Assembly: GCA_946122785.1 (NCBI GenBank)
Contig: CAMGYJ010000002.1
Location: forward strand, 19,070,492-19,134,491
Direction: 5' to 3'
From: Linum tenue
Lineage: Eukaryota; Streptophyta; Magnoliopsida; Malpighiales; Linaceae
DNA length: 64,000 nt
Below, one piece after another: positions 22,200-31,974 of the stretch. Position 1 is the first letter of the stretch; each line of letters begins with the position of its first letter. The notes beneath the pieces were generated by a model. That model did not search any database. It saw only the letters and a program-made list of their open reading frames with translations, and had not been told where the DNA came from. The position numbers were made by a program, and so were the translations under genes.

Positions 22200-23050
22200 G
22201 GATTTGTGGACAATGAAGGTTTCATATAGTAGTTCTTGGGCATGGAGACGATTGTTGAAGCTGAGGCCTTTGATTCAAACTTGGTTAAATAAGCACAACA
22301 ATGAGATTTACTGGGGGACAGCGCTGATGAAGAAGTACTCAGTGCGCCAAGTTTGGGAGACATTAAGACTTCGTGAGTCTGAGGTTCCATGGTACAAGCT
22401 GGTATGGTGTAAACCCTTCTCGTTAAGGTATAATTTCCTTGCTTGGCTCATAACTAGGAACTCTATTGTTACTCGAGACAAGCTGTTGCAGTGGGGGAAG
22501 CTTACAGATGCTTCCTGTCCGTTATGTGGAGGGGCTGCTGAATCAAGAGAGCACTTGTTTGTGCAGTGCTTGTTTATACGCCAGGTTGCCTCTGCTATCC
22601 GATGCACTCTGTTTAACTATGGTAGTTGGGATGCAATGTTAAATGGTGTGGTAAATATAGTGAACAAGGACTCAAAGATGGGGCATTGGCATGCTATGAT
22701 TTGGTGTATTATTTTGTCTTTCGTGTGGAAAGAGCGATGTGCTGTGGTTCACGGTTTTGTCTGTAAGTCTCCTATTCGACTAGTTGGCCTGCTGAAGGAG
22801 GAGTTATTTTACATAGTTACTGGTCAACCAGAGTTGAAGGCTGAACTGGAAGGGTTGGGGTACCTATAGTTTGGATTTTTGGTACTTAAATTTGTTCTAG
22901 TTTTTCTTTCTTGTAAGTAGTACTGGCTGTAATAGTGGGGAGGGATAGTAGAGGAAGTTGTTTTGCATAGGGTCTATGAGATCCTATCTCGTTGTATCGG
23001 TTTCTTTTATTTTTTTGAGCAATAAAAGCAACTGATTCAACCAAAAAAAA
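22200..23050 (+). mobile_element. 5'-truncated LINE with zf-RVT and poly(A)
   Basis: The open stretch 22204-22869 encodes the C-terminal zinc-binding region of a plant LINE polyprotein: KYSVRQVWETLR, WCKPFSLRYNFLAWL, then CPLCGGAAESREHLFVQC. It ends at a TAG followed by a 170-bp 3' UTR and an A-rich tail near 23042-23050. RT and endonuclease are absent, as in a 5'-truncated insertion. Its start abuts the GGGTACCCG repeat. I could not define a target duplication. Confidence 0.8.
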
Positions 23051-23135
23051 ATAATTTAAATTTCCACATCATCATTCCACTTACTTTTTTATATGATTTA
23101 TCATATTAATTAATAATTTAATAAACAAAAAAGCC

Positions 23136-23513
23136 ATGTCCGCTGATCTCGATTCCTGCCCAGTTTGCCCAAAATTCGAGTCGGCTATCGGGATCAGTCT
23201 CCGGGACACTCCCCGGGCTTGCAGCGGCGGCGGCAAAGACGACATTGTAATTCTAAACAATAATTCATATCGAAATAATTCGGTGGAGAAGGAAATCGTC
23301 AATTCCAGCGACGAGGAGTGCCAGACACCAAAATTGACGGAAGTCAAGATCCCAGCGATCCTGAGTTGCCTGCCGCTGCCGAGGAAACCGAAGAGCACGC
23401 CGATCTCCTTCAAGCGGAAGCTAGTTTCGGAGCTAGCCTTCATTGACATGGTGCTCCGATCTGGCTTCCAGCTAGCCAAGCGGATCAATGAAAAAACAGG
23501 GGTTGCAATGTGA
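23136..23513 (+). CDS. SIAMESE-RELATED-like CDK inhibitor
   Basis: This intronless frame encodes 125 residues. The centre holds EECQTPKLTEVKIP, then a Cys and PRKPK, followed by a FKRKL basic element. This is the signature arrangement of plant SIAMESE/SIAMESE-RELATED proteins (ExxTPxxxxxKIP, Cys/Pro cluster, RKPK). Family members bind CDK-cyclin complexes in the nucleus and promote the switch to endoreduplication. The usual Pro-rich CPPAPRKP is CLPLPRKP here, and the C-terminus after FKRKL lacks the typical aromatic/acidic ending, so function may be altered. It sits between a truncated LINE and a copia fragment with little promoter space. It could be a retained single-copy gene or a recent copy. 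The start is the first ATG in frame. Confidence 0.72.
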   Translation: MSADLDSCPVCPKFESAIGISLRDTPRACSGGGKDDIVILNNNSYRNNSVEKEIVNSSDEECQTPKLTEVKIPAILSCLPLPRKPKSTPISFKRKLVSELAFIDMVLRSGFQLAKRINEKTGVAM

Positions 23514-23519
23514 TTCTTT

Positions 23520-23706
23520 CCTTCTCCAACCCGATGTGGGCGGGTACCCATGGGCCAGGTTTACCTAAACCCAAACCAACCCGGTGAATAGTGAATGAGT
23601 TTAAACTCAAACCGGCCAAAAACTCGTTAATACGGATTTTATCCGCGTTGGCCGGGTTGGGTCGTGTGGGTACCCGTGGGTTCGGGTTTTGTTGCCATCC
23701 CTAAAT
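23520..23706. repeat. hAT-like end fragment, GGGTACCC-rich
   Basis: This segment directly follows the SMR-like stop codon. It is rich in GGGTACCC and CCGGGT words and terminates near 23706. Read in reverse it starts TTTAGGGATGGCAACAAAAC, a common terminus of plant hAT-type non-autonomous elements. The last part is included in the 602-bp duplication, so a second copy of the end sits at 24253-24306. Confidence 0.5.
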
Positions 23707-24854
23707 ACTGGCAAAGAATATGAACGAAGAAGACTGGTGAGAGATTGAGCGGACGGATGACCAAGGCGCGCATGCCAGGAGGTGGAAGTGGTACGAGTGG
23801 AGACAAGGGCCAGACGAACATTATCTACATTACTAGGCAGCTCATAGACATCCCCATTATTTGCCCCTTTCTGAAGTGGGGCCCTCGTGCGAAGGTCCTT
23901 CACAACAAAACAATTAGCAAAAAATTCCACCGAAATGGGGTTAGTGCGACAAAGCTTGGCAAGAGAAATGAGTTTACGCTTGATGGCAGGTGCACATAAA
24001 ACATCTTGTAATTGAAAAGATGACGTGGGGGAATGCAGTTTAGTAGACCCAATATGTGTAATTTTCAAACCTGATCCATCGCCCACCAGAATCTCATCCG
24101 GTCCATTGTAATCGGAATAAAGGGATAAGTTGCCTAAATCAAAGGTGACATGGTGAGATGCCGCAGAATCAAGTAACCATGGACCGGTGGAATTATCACG
24201 AACAACAACAGTGTGATGAGCCTGAGTTTGACGAGCCTGGTACGCCTGACGAGCCGGGTTGGGTCGTGTGGGTACCCGTGGGTTCGGGTTTTGTTGCCAT
24301 CCCTAAATACTAGCAAAGAATATGAACGAAGAAGACTGGTGAGAGATTGAGCGGACGGATGACCAAGGCGCGCATGCCAGGAGGTGGAAGTGGTCCGAGT
24401 GGAGACAAGGGCTAGATGAACATTATCCACATTACTAGGCAGCTCATAGACATCCCCATTATTTGCCCCTTTCTGAAGTGGGGCCCTCGTGCGAAGGTCC
24501 TTCACAACAAAACAATTAGCAAAAAATTCCACCGAAATGGGGTTAGTGCGACAAAGCTTGGCAAGAGAAATGAGTTTACGCTTGATGGCAGGTGCACATA
24601 AAACATCTTGTAATTGAAAAGATGACGTGGGGGAATGCAGTTTAGTAGACCCAATATGTGTAATTTTCAAACCTGATCCATCGCCCACCAGAATCTCATC
24701 CGGTCCATTGTAATCAGAATAAAGGGATAAGTTGCCTAAATCAAAGGTGACATGGTGAGATGCCGCAGAATCAAGTAACCATGGACCGGTGGAATTATCA
24801 CGAACAACAACAGTGTGATGAGCCTGAGATTGACGAGCCTGGTACGCCTGACGA
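23651..24854 (-). repeat. 602-bp tandem duplication inside copia relic
   Basis: The two units, 23651-24252 and 24253-24854, begin with GCCGGGTTGGGTCGTGTGGG and are almost identical. Each contains the hAT-like end plus copia protease and pre-integrase sequence. The unit border lies in the repeated GACGAGCC word, suggesting unequal exchange or template switching at a short repeat. Confidence 0.9.
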
Positions 24855-25813
24855 GCCTGGGGGAAAAGTTTAAAGCATTGGTGTACGGAGTGGCCTAGAC
24901 GCTCACAGAATTGGCATATAACAGGCTACCTGCGTGTGGAAGAAGAGACAGCAGATGGTGACCCATTGTAGTCAGGCTGCTGAAGTGGACTTTAGGCCTG
25001 CTGGAGATAAGCCTGTGAAGAAGAGGCCTTGTGGGAAGGGCTGGAAAAACGGAGCGGGATGGAGGACCCTCGCTGGGAGCGAGATGAAGAGCAACCAACG
25101 TTGCCGCTCTGCCGCTGCCCCTGCGAAAAGAAAACAGTCGGAACTGAGGTCTTCATTTGCATCTTTAGATCCGATTGGTACTCAACAAGGGAGTCCACCA
25201 TATCCTACAGTGTTAGACCAGGTCCACGAGCTCGGATTGCTACAGAGAAGGCGTTGTATTCTTCTCCCAAACCACGGAGATAGAACACAACATGATCAAT
25301 ATCAGAGACTGGGGAGCCGATGAGTGCTAGCTCTGCCGCAATGCTTTTTAGATCGTTCACAAATGTCAGAACATCATGATCGCTTTTTGTGGTTTTGGCT
25401 AATTTCCCTTTCAAGTGGATCACACGAGACTGAGCATTGCTCGCATAAAGCTTCTCAAGAGTCAACCAAGCAGCGCGGGATGTGGACGCAGCAGAAACAA
25501 AGGAATAAACTGATTCAGAGATTGAGCATCGTAAGGCATGAATAATAAGTTTATCTTGACGAAACTAGTATTGATAAGCTGGATTGGGTGTGTTTGCAGC
25601 ATCCACTGTGATTGTGCGAGCTGGAGCGACGACAGTGTCGTCGATGAATCCAAACAAATCCAGACCTATGAGCAGAGTTTCAAGCTGTGAGCGCCAGGAG
25701 GCGAAATTAGTTGGAGTGAGTTTCAAAGGAAGCTAAGCTGCTGGATTGAAAGTGACGATTGTTGGAATTTTCACAGAGGTAGCTGTGTTGGTGAGCGCAG
25801 AATTGGCTGACAT
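24253..25813 (-). pseudogene. Ty1/copia gag, protease and pre-integrase
   Basis: From an ATG at 25813 the minus strand encodes a copia-type Gag start (TNFASWRSQLETLLIG region, then LKGKLAKTTKSDHDVL and IDHVVFYLRGLGEEYN). A CCHC knuckle (CQFCERLGHSVHQC, 24875-24916), a protease-like [12 protein letters not shown], and a gag-pre-integrase domain ending [20 protein letters not shown] follow. Two stops interrupt the first third (one in the NPAA segment, one near 25570). Integrase, RT and RNase H are missing. The protein stops where the hAT-like end begins. A second copy of the protease to pre-integrase part lies at 23651-24252 through the tandem duplication. It is a dead fragment. Confidence 0.88.
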
Positions 25814-25897
25814 TGTGATGAAAAACAGAGTGTATAGAAAGAGCAGGGAATGACAAAGGGTAGAGGGGAATTGGATCCGACTAGTTGATCTTTGCTA

Positions 25898-25909
25898 TCT
25901 CTGGTACCA
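25898..25909 (-). other. Copia primer-binding site
   Basis: On the minus strand TGGTACCAGAGA follows the LTR end directly. It differs by a few bases from TGGTATCAGAGC, the usual site complementary to initiator methionine tRNA in plant copia elements. Confidence 0.7.
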
Positions 25910-26350
25910 TGAGAGGATATTTGGATTTGAGAGATAGGAATAGATTGCAATCAAACGTGATTTGCATTGAGATATTATGTTCACTGTATACATGTTTACA
26001 GGAGAGTTGGTACAGAGAATTCAGGAGGGTTTACAGAGGAGTGGAGAGGTGGTTGTACAGGTGCGTATAACTAGGACAAATAATAAAGGAAAATGGAAAT
26101 AAAGAATTTTATTCTTTATCTCTAATAGTGCCTAGAAGAAGGTGATCAGCCGAGACAATTAAAATCGATGGAGTCAAGAAATGGGGGATTGGAATCATAC
26201 TAGAGAGGAATTCTTTCTTCGTGCTTTTCTCTCTAGCTCGCGCAAAATGCCAAACCCGCAACAAGTATAGAACCGAACAGACGAACAGTTGTATACAAAC
26301 AACGAGTGGTTCGCCTCACTTCTTCGACTCGCCGAACCCATATTTTAACA
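25910..26350 (-). repeat. 5' LTR of the copia relic
   Basis: On the minus strand this 441-bp stretch begins TGTTAAAATATGGG and ends CTCTCA, directly before the primer-binding site, giving TG...CA termini. The partner 3' LTR was not found, consistent with loss of the downstream two thirds of the element. Confidence 0.7.
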
Positions 26351-26723
26351 TCCTACTATTGAATTGATACATCTACTAGATGACCTTTTTGTTAAGAATT
26401 AATTTGTGACAAGGATTCGTATGTTAAGGATTCAAATCGGGAGGCTTGTATGGTAAAAACACCAAACTATAGGGTCCATTTAGGCCATTTGCCATTTTAA
26501 CCAGAGAGCAAAGTAGGAAGAACAATTTTTAGTTGGATACTCAAAAGGAATCTCTGCCCACTGCACACTGTGTATTCTAAGATAAGCATAAGCATCAACA
26601 TCAGATCCTTCATTTCTCCCACCACCACCACCACCACCACCACCAACTCATTCTCCTATCTAATTTCTCTCCTCTCTCCGTCAACCATCACCAATTTCCA
26701 GCACCGCCGCCGCCTCCGCCGCG
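26351..26723 (+). promoter_or_regulatory. Upstream region and leader of small membrane gene
   Basis: The last 150 bases before the ATG at 26724 are C-rich with a CCA/CAC microsatellite at about 26615-26645 and CT-rich patches, as in plant 5' leaders. No clear TATA box was identified. Confidence 0.4.
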
Positions 26724-27053
26724 ATGGAGATCCAACAAAATCTATTCAAGTACAAGCTCCACATCATCTCCGCCTCCGTCCTCTCCCTCCTGGCCGCCTC
26801 GCTAATCTACCTTGCCCCGAGATTGCTTGCCATTTTGGCCTACTTCTGGCCCCTCTACCTCTCCACCGGCCTCTTCCTCGTCGCCATCGTCTTCTTCGGC
26901 AAGACTTCCCCTCTCGCCGCCGATCCCGATCCCTGCGGCGACAAAGCCGCGAAAGGCCTGCTGGACTACGTCGCCTGCCAACCCCCCGCCGTCGAGGCGG
27001 ATCCGCCGGAGAGCTTCACCTCCGGCCAGTTGGAACACGAAACCGATGACTGA
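26724..27053 (+). CDS. Small two-helix membrane protein
   Basis: This intronless frame of 109 residues starts MEIQQNLFKYKLHI. Hydrophobic stretches at about residues 12-31 and 33-58, separated by APR, predict a membrane hairpin. The C-terminal half is polar and acidic, with a KAAKGLLDYVACQ amphipathic segment and an acidic HETDD end. Codon usage is strongly C/G-ending, unlike the flanking AT-rich DNA, which supports a translated gene. I do not recognise the family and assign no function. It lies between the copia LTR and a Pack-MULE and has about 0.8 kb of simple downstream sequence. Confidence 0.72.
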   Translation: MEIQQNLFKYKLHIISASVLSLLAASLIYLAPRLLAILAYFWPLYLSTGLFLVAIVFFGKTSPLAADPDPCGDKAAKGLLDYVACQPPAVEADPPESFTSGQLEHETDD

Positions 27054-27826
27054 ATGTTTCTTTCTCCTCTTAATCCCTACCAATTTTTTTTTTTTTTTTG
27101 GTGTTTCTGACTTTCTGTTGGGTTTCTCTCCGTTCCTGTTGACGGGAAGTTGAACGGCGAGATTGAAAGGATTGGAGGAAGATGAAACGTTTCTTATTAG
27201 TTAATCAATGATAATTACTACTTTTCTTTTTCGTTTTTTCTTCTCCCCGCTGTATTATTTTCTGTATGTTGATATTCAGGTCGCCTGAATTAATGGTGGT
27301 GGTGTGACTGATAACGATAAGGATGGTACGGCGATGTCTGTAGTGGGCAGGGAAGTGGGTGGGTGAATTACGATCGCCATTTTTTACCACTGTAGTGTAG
27401 TAAGAGCCAAAAAGGGTTTTTTATTTTAACTTCCAGCTGCTGCCACTGCCTTTTCTTGTCTGTTGGAGGAAGCCGTTGCTGCAATTAATTGCTAATCAAG
27501 TTGCAGAATAAGTAACAGTCCAATTATTGGGCTTTTATTTGGGGGGGATTTACTTTGTAATTTGAAACTTTCGATGATGTAATGCGTAGTCAATAGACAT
27601 CTTGCTTTTGCTTACCCCAATAATAATAATTTAATAATGCGTTTCCTGGCAATAATTACAGCGTTGAACAGGTTTCCTAATTGGTGTTTTTTTTAGTTTT
27701 GGCGAGTGGACCCGTCAATAACCTTGAACTATGTCAATATTCTTTTTCTCTCCGGTAGAGAGGAAAATTTTGAAAACTACACGATCATTGATTGGGTCAT
27801 AAGAACTGTACGATCAAGTTAATTTG
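27054..27826. other. 3' UTR and intergenic DNA
   Basis: After the small membrane gene there are T-rich tracts and AT-rich sequence. No further gene or element end was found before the Pack-MULE target duplication. Confidence 0.5.
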
Positions 27827-27835
27827 TAAAATTAT

Positions 27836-29399
27836 GGCAAAATACACTACCATAGCCATAACTTTACACTTTGTGACAAATATAGCCAAATTTTGAAAAA
27901 TACACAGAAATAGCCATTCCGTCCATTAATGTAACGGAACTATAACGACGGCTGACTGGACAAACGGTCTTCTATGACCGCGACTAATTTGATCTACGTG
28001 GCATGCTAAGGTGGAAAATAAATTTAATTATATTTATCAATAAAAAAATACTCTACTTTACCAAATTATCATGTTCTTTCCTATTCTCCATCCACCCTTC
28101 CCATTCTTCTCGAGGGAGCTTTCCGTCAGCAGAGGAGAGGGAAATTGATTGTGGAAGCCGTCGGTGGATGTTTTTGGGGAAGGGGGATCCATCTTTCTTA
28201 TTCTCTATCCGCCGAACACATGCAACCACACCCGCAACCACAGCTCCATATCGATCGATGGTGACAATGGCGATGGTGACAGCGGCACGGATTTGGGGAT
28301 TAGGGTTTGCGGAGCCGCTGCAATACTACCACCAGCAACGATTCTCCTTTTTAACGATCCCGATTGCAATCCCTCCGAGTTCAATTTCGACTCTAAACCG
28401 CCACCACCGCCAGTGAAGAAGCTGTTCAAACAAAAGCCAATGGTGACGATACGAATTCCTTTGAAAAATTAAAGCGCTTACCGGAGGTCGGAGGGGACAT
28501 ACTACAAGGCGGCCGGATGAAGGTTGCAGTGGGATTAGGTATGTAAGAACCCCAAACCCATTACCCATCTGAGGCAGCCATTATCAGACCTGAAAAAATT
28601 GAAAGAGTAAGCAGGATTGTGGGAGGGAGAGAGAGGTGGTGGAGAAAGAAGCGGGAGAGGACGGCGGTGGCGCCGCCGCTTCTTCTTCCATTTGCTTCGA
28701 CCTTCCCGAAGAAGTACTGCAAGTGCCGTCGTCGGATCCATTCGAGCAGCTCGACGTCGCCCGCAAAATCACCTCCATCGCCCTCGCCACTCGCATCTCC
28801 TCCGATCCCTCGAGGTCGAATCCTCTTCCCTCTGCGCCAAGCTCGCCGATCGCGATAACCTCATCTCCGACTTCGAGTCCCAAATTGAATCTCTTCACGA
28901 CTCCCTCTTCGCCGCCTCCGACAAGCTCTCCCTCGCTGATTCCCCTGCTTTCAATGCGGTCCACAGATGGCGTCTCCTGTTTCAGGCGCCATCGGGAGAG
29001 AAGAAGCGGTCAATTAAGAGTTGACGTGGTGGCGCTACTGGAAATATTTGTTTCAGGCGCTATCGGGAGAGAAGAAAGAGTCGGCGGTGGGTTACAGGAA
29101 GAATCCCCAATTCGGGAAAATATTAATAATTTTCACAAATAAAAATTGTAATAAATAATATTTTTAATTTGACATGGCATGACACGTCGACTAAGAGTTG
29201 ACGTGGAAGCTGACGAGGCGCCATCTCAGCTTGTTGTTGACGGATGTTAACGGCATTTTTAACTCTGTCAATATTTTTAACGAAAATGGCTATAATTGTC
29301 AAGGTAGTTTCAAATTTGTGGCTATTTCTGTGTATTTTTCAAAATTTGGCTATATTTGTCACAAAGTGTATAGTTATGACTATGAAAGTGAATTTTGCC
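27836..29399. mobile_element. Pack-MULE with 9-bp target duplication
   Basis: Long terminal inverted repeats start GGCAAAATACACTACCATAG on the left and, in reverse complement, GGCAAAATTCACTTTCATAG on the right. They match for roughly 90 bases, including an identical stretch that begins CACTTTGTGACAAATATAGC. A perfect 9-bp duplication (TAAAATTAT) flanks the element at 27827-27835 and 29400-29408, typical of Mutator-like elements. The 1564-bp body has no transposase and carries host gene fragments. One is identified at 28636-28990. The left half (28080-28480) is GC-rich and gene-like but I do not recognise it. Confidence 0.92.
28636..28990 (+). pseudogene. Captured coiled-coil gene fragment in Pack-MULE
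   Basis: The plus strand reads CFDLPEEVLQV, then SDPFEQLDVARKITSIALAT. After a small frame change near 28800-28822 it continues in another frame as LEVESSSLCAKLADRDNLIS and FESQIESLHDSLFAASDKLS. This is the N-terminal DLP..(V/I)LQVxPxDPxEQLDxARKITSxA block and following coiled coil of a plant family typified, from memory, by the uncharacterised Arabidopsis protein At4g15545. There is no ATG in frame, the sequence stops after about 100 residues, and the frame is broken, so it is a transduplicated relic. Confidence 0.72.
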
Positions 29400-29408
29400 T
29401 AAAATTAT

Positions 29409-29643
29409 CACCACATTCTCCACTAATTGTTAATGACGAAATGTATGATCCAACTACATAAGAATTTACCCGACAGAAAACCGTGGATTGGACACATAAG
29501 TAGAGTGGTTATCACTCAATAGTTTTGCACTCTACCCACCGGTGGCCGACCCATTTAGTTTTATTTGTTTTTAGGGGAATGGAATGGACGGCCACCGACC
29601 ACCTTAGCCCTTAGGAGCAGTATTATGTTCGTAATTCGGGTCG
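29409..29643. other. Short intergenic spacer
   Basis: This is sequence between the Pack-MULE and the first long-TIR MITE. Nothing else is seen. Confidence 0.4.
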
Positions 29644-30377
29644 GTTAGCATGCTAATTTCTTAAGGGTTGGGAAAATGACACCCTAGTGTATTAAATACA
29701 ACTATAAAATTTAATACACACATTAAATACACATCAGGAATTAAATGTACCATATTAATTATTTGTTTTTTTTTTCAAATTAAAACCTACACTAAATACA
29801 TTCTCTCTCCCTATATCTGATTTTTCCTTTTTCAGCAGCCTCCGACCACCAGACTTCCTCTGACCGCCACACTACTCCGATGAAAATCCCATCGGCAGAC
29901 TCCCTCCGACCACCTGCAAAAAATATACCACTGCACTGATACGTTGTACCACTGCACTAGTAGCTATACCACTGCACTGGTATCAATGTCATATCTAAGT
30001 ATCAGTGCAGTGGTACAAATACCAGTATAGTGGTACAACATATCAGTGCAGTGGTATATTTTTTGCAGGTGATCGGAGAGAGTCTATCGACAGGATTTTA
30101 CCGGCGAAGTGTGGTGGTCGGAGGCTGCTGGGAAAGACAAAATCAGAGATAGGAGTGAGAAAGATCAAAGATGATAGAGAATTGTATTTTGTGTATGTTT
30201 AGATTTTTTTTAAAAACAAGTAATTAATGTGGTGTCTTTAATGCTTACTTTGTATTTAATAACAGAACATTTATTATGTTTACCTTCATTAATAGTTGTC
30301 AATGATTAATGGAAAAATTGACCAATTGAGAAGGGTGTAAAAAAACCAACTTTTTTAAAGGTATGCATAGTATCCTA
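29644..30377. mobile_element. Long-TIR MITE, copy 1 (older)
   Basis: It starts GTTAGCATGCTAATTTCTTA and matches, in opposite orientation, the element at 30490-31263 over most of its length. The right edge (about 30330-30377) is degraded. The interior contains repeated CCACTGCACTGATAC-type words flanked by TTTTGCAGGT and GGTCGGAGG phrases. No coding capacity is apparent. Confidence 0.75.
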
Positions 30378-30489
30378 CCCTCGTGACTCGTAATCGTAAC
30401 ACTTCTGATGGTGATTAATTAGCAAGTGTATTAACACCCATAAAAACAAAATAGGGAAGAATAGACCATGTGTCCCTCTCTCAATAAGT

Positions 30490-31263
30490 GGAATGGGTTA
30501 GCATGCTAACCCCTTAAGGGGTTGGAAAAATGACACCCCCTTGTTAATTGATCAATTTTTCATTAATTATTGACTAGTATTAATGAAAGTAACCATAATA
30601 AATGTTCTGTTATTAGATAAAAAGTAAGTATTAAATACACCACATTAATTACTCGTTTTTTTTAAAAAAAAATCTAAACATATACAAAAATATAATTCTC
30701 TCTCATCTTTGATCTTTCTCTCTCCTATCTCTATTCTTCCTTTTCGAGCAGCCTCCGACCACCAAGTTTCCTCCGACCACCACATTTCGCCGGTAAAATC
30801 CGACGACAGACTCTCTCCGGTCACCTGCGAAAATATACCACTGCACTGATATGTTGTACCACTGTACTGGTATTTGTACCACTGCACTGATACTCATATA
30901 TGACATTGGTACCAGTGCACTGATATCGCTACCAGTGCAGTGGTATAGCTACCAGTGTAGTGGTACAACGTATCAGTGCAGTGGTATATTTTTTGCAGGT
31001 GTTCGGAGGGAGTCTGCCGATGAGATTTTCACCGGAGAAGTGTGGCGGTCGGAGGAAGTCTGGTGGTGCTGAAAAAGGAAAAATCAGATATAAGGAGAGA
31101 GAATATATTTAGTGTAGGTTTTAATTTGAAAAAAAAATAATTAATATTGTGCATTTAATTCCTAATGTGTATTTAATGTGTGTATTAAATTCTATAGTTG
31201 TATTTAATACACTAGGGGTGTCATTTTTCCAACCCTTAAGGGATTAGCATGCTAACCCATCCC
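30490..31263. mobile_element. Long-TIR MITE, copy 2 (MULE-type)
   Basis: The left end GGAATGGGTTAGCATGCTAA and the reverse complement of the right end GGATGGGTTAGCATGCTAAT form extended inverted repeats. The 9-bp word TCAATAAGT flanks it at 30481-30489 and 31264-31272, consistent with Mutator-like transposition. Copies 1 and 2 lie head-to-head and together form a near-complementary pair of about 0.7 kb arms. The interior contains clustered CCACTGCACTGRTA words. Confidence 0.82.
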
Positions 31264-31272
31264 TCAATAAGT

Positions 31273-31974
31273 TTAAGAAAGACTAATTGTTTAGGGGGCT
31301 AGTCGTCTTAATTAAGAATTAAGAAAAAGAAAAGGGGCTCTCGGTACTTGTGAATCTTAGCCTACCTCTACCATGTAAGATCACAGTCCGATTAAATATT
31401 CCTGGGTGCAGCGTCGAGCAGAATTTATACGTAATTTAAAAATAACAATCGCAAAAATTAATAATAATATTATCATTATTGTCTGTCTATTACGTTGATT
31501 TGCTCAATATTCTCTTCCGGGACGACCTTCAAGCAGAGACGTTGAATTTTTGATGCGGCGGTGGGTCCCATCCCATCCACTCCACGTGGCCATGATTGGT
31601 CGAGACAAATGGACGGTACTCGTGTGCGGCCCACGCCATTGATCCACTGATCCTTGACAAATGGCTGTCGGGTGTGGAATCCGAATATGGTTGTGGATTC
31701 GGGAGCCCCATTTCATGGGCCAGAAAGCCCAAACAAATAGACGAGATACCACCATTGGGCCACTTTCCCAGCGAAATATAGCTTACATACATACGCCAAC
31801 GGTGCGGTGGGTAAGGAAATCAAAGGAAGAAAAAGTTTACAGGAAAATTTTGACATTAGAGGACGCTACTACTCTACACATGATGTCACCAGAACATGGA
31901 CATTAATCATTAGTCATTAGCATACACATCATACAAGCAGACCAAACACTTGAGACTTCTTTGGATAATAGCCC
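31273..31974. other. Intergenic region downstream of K+ channel gene
   Basis: The tract 31510-31750 is moderately GC-rich with a CACGTGGCC word, but no protein or transcript structure is convincing. The last 100 bases probably hold the 3' UTR of the channel gene. Confidence 0.45.
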
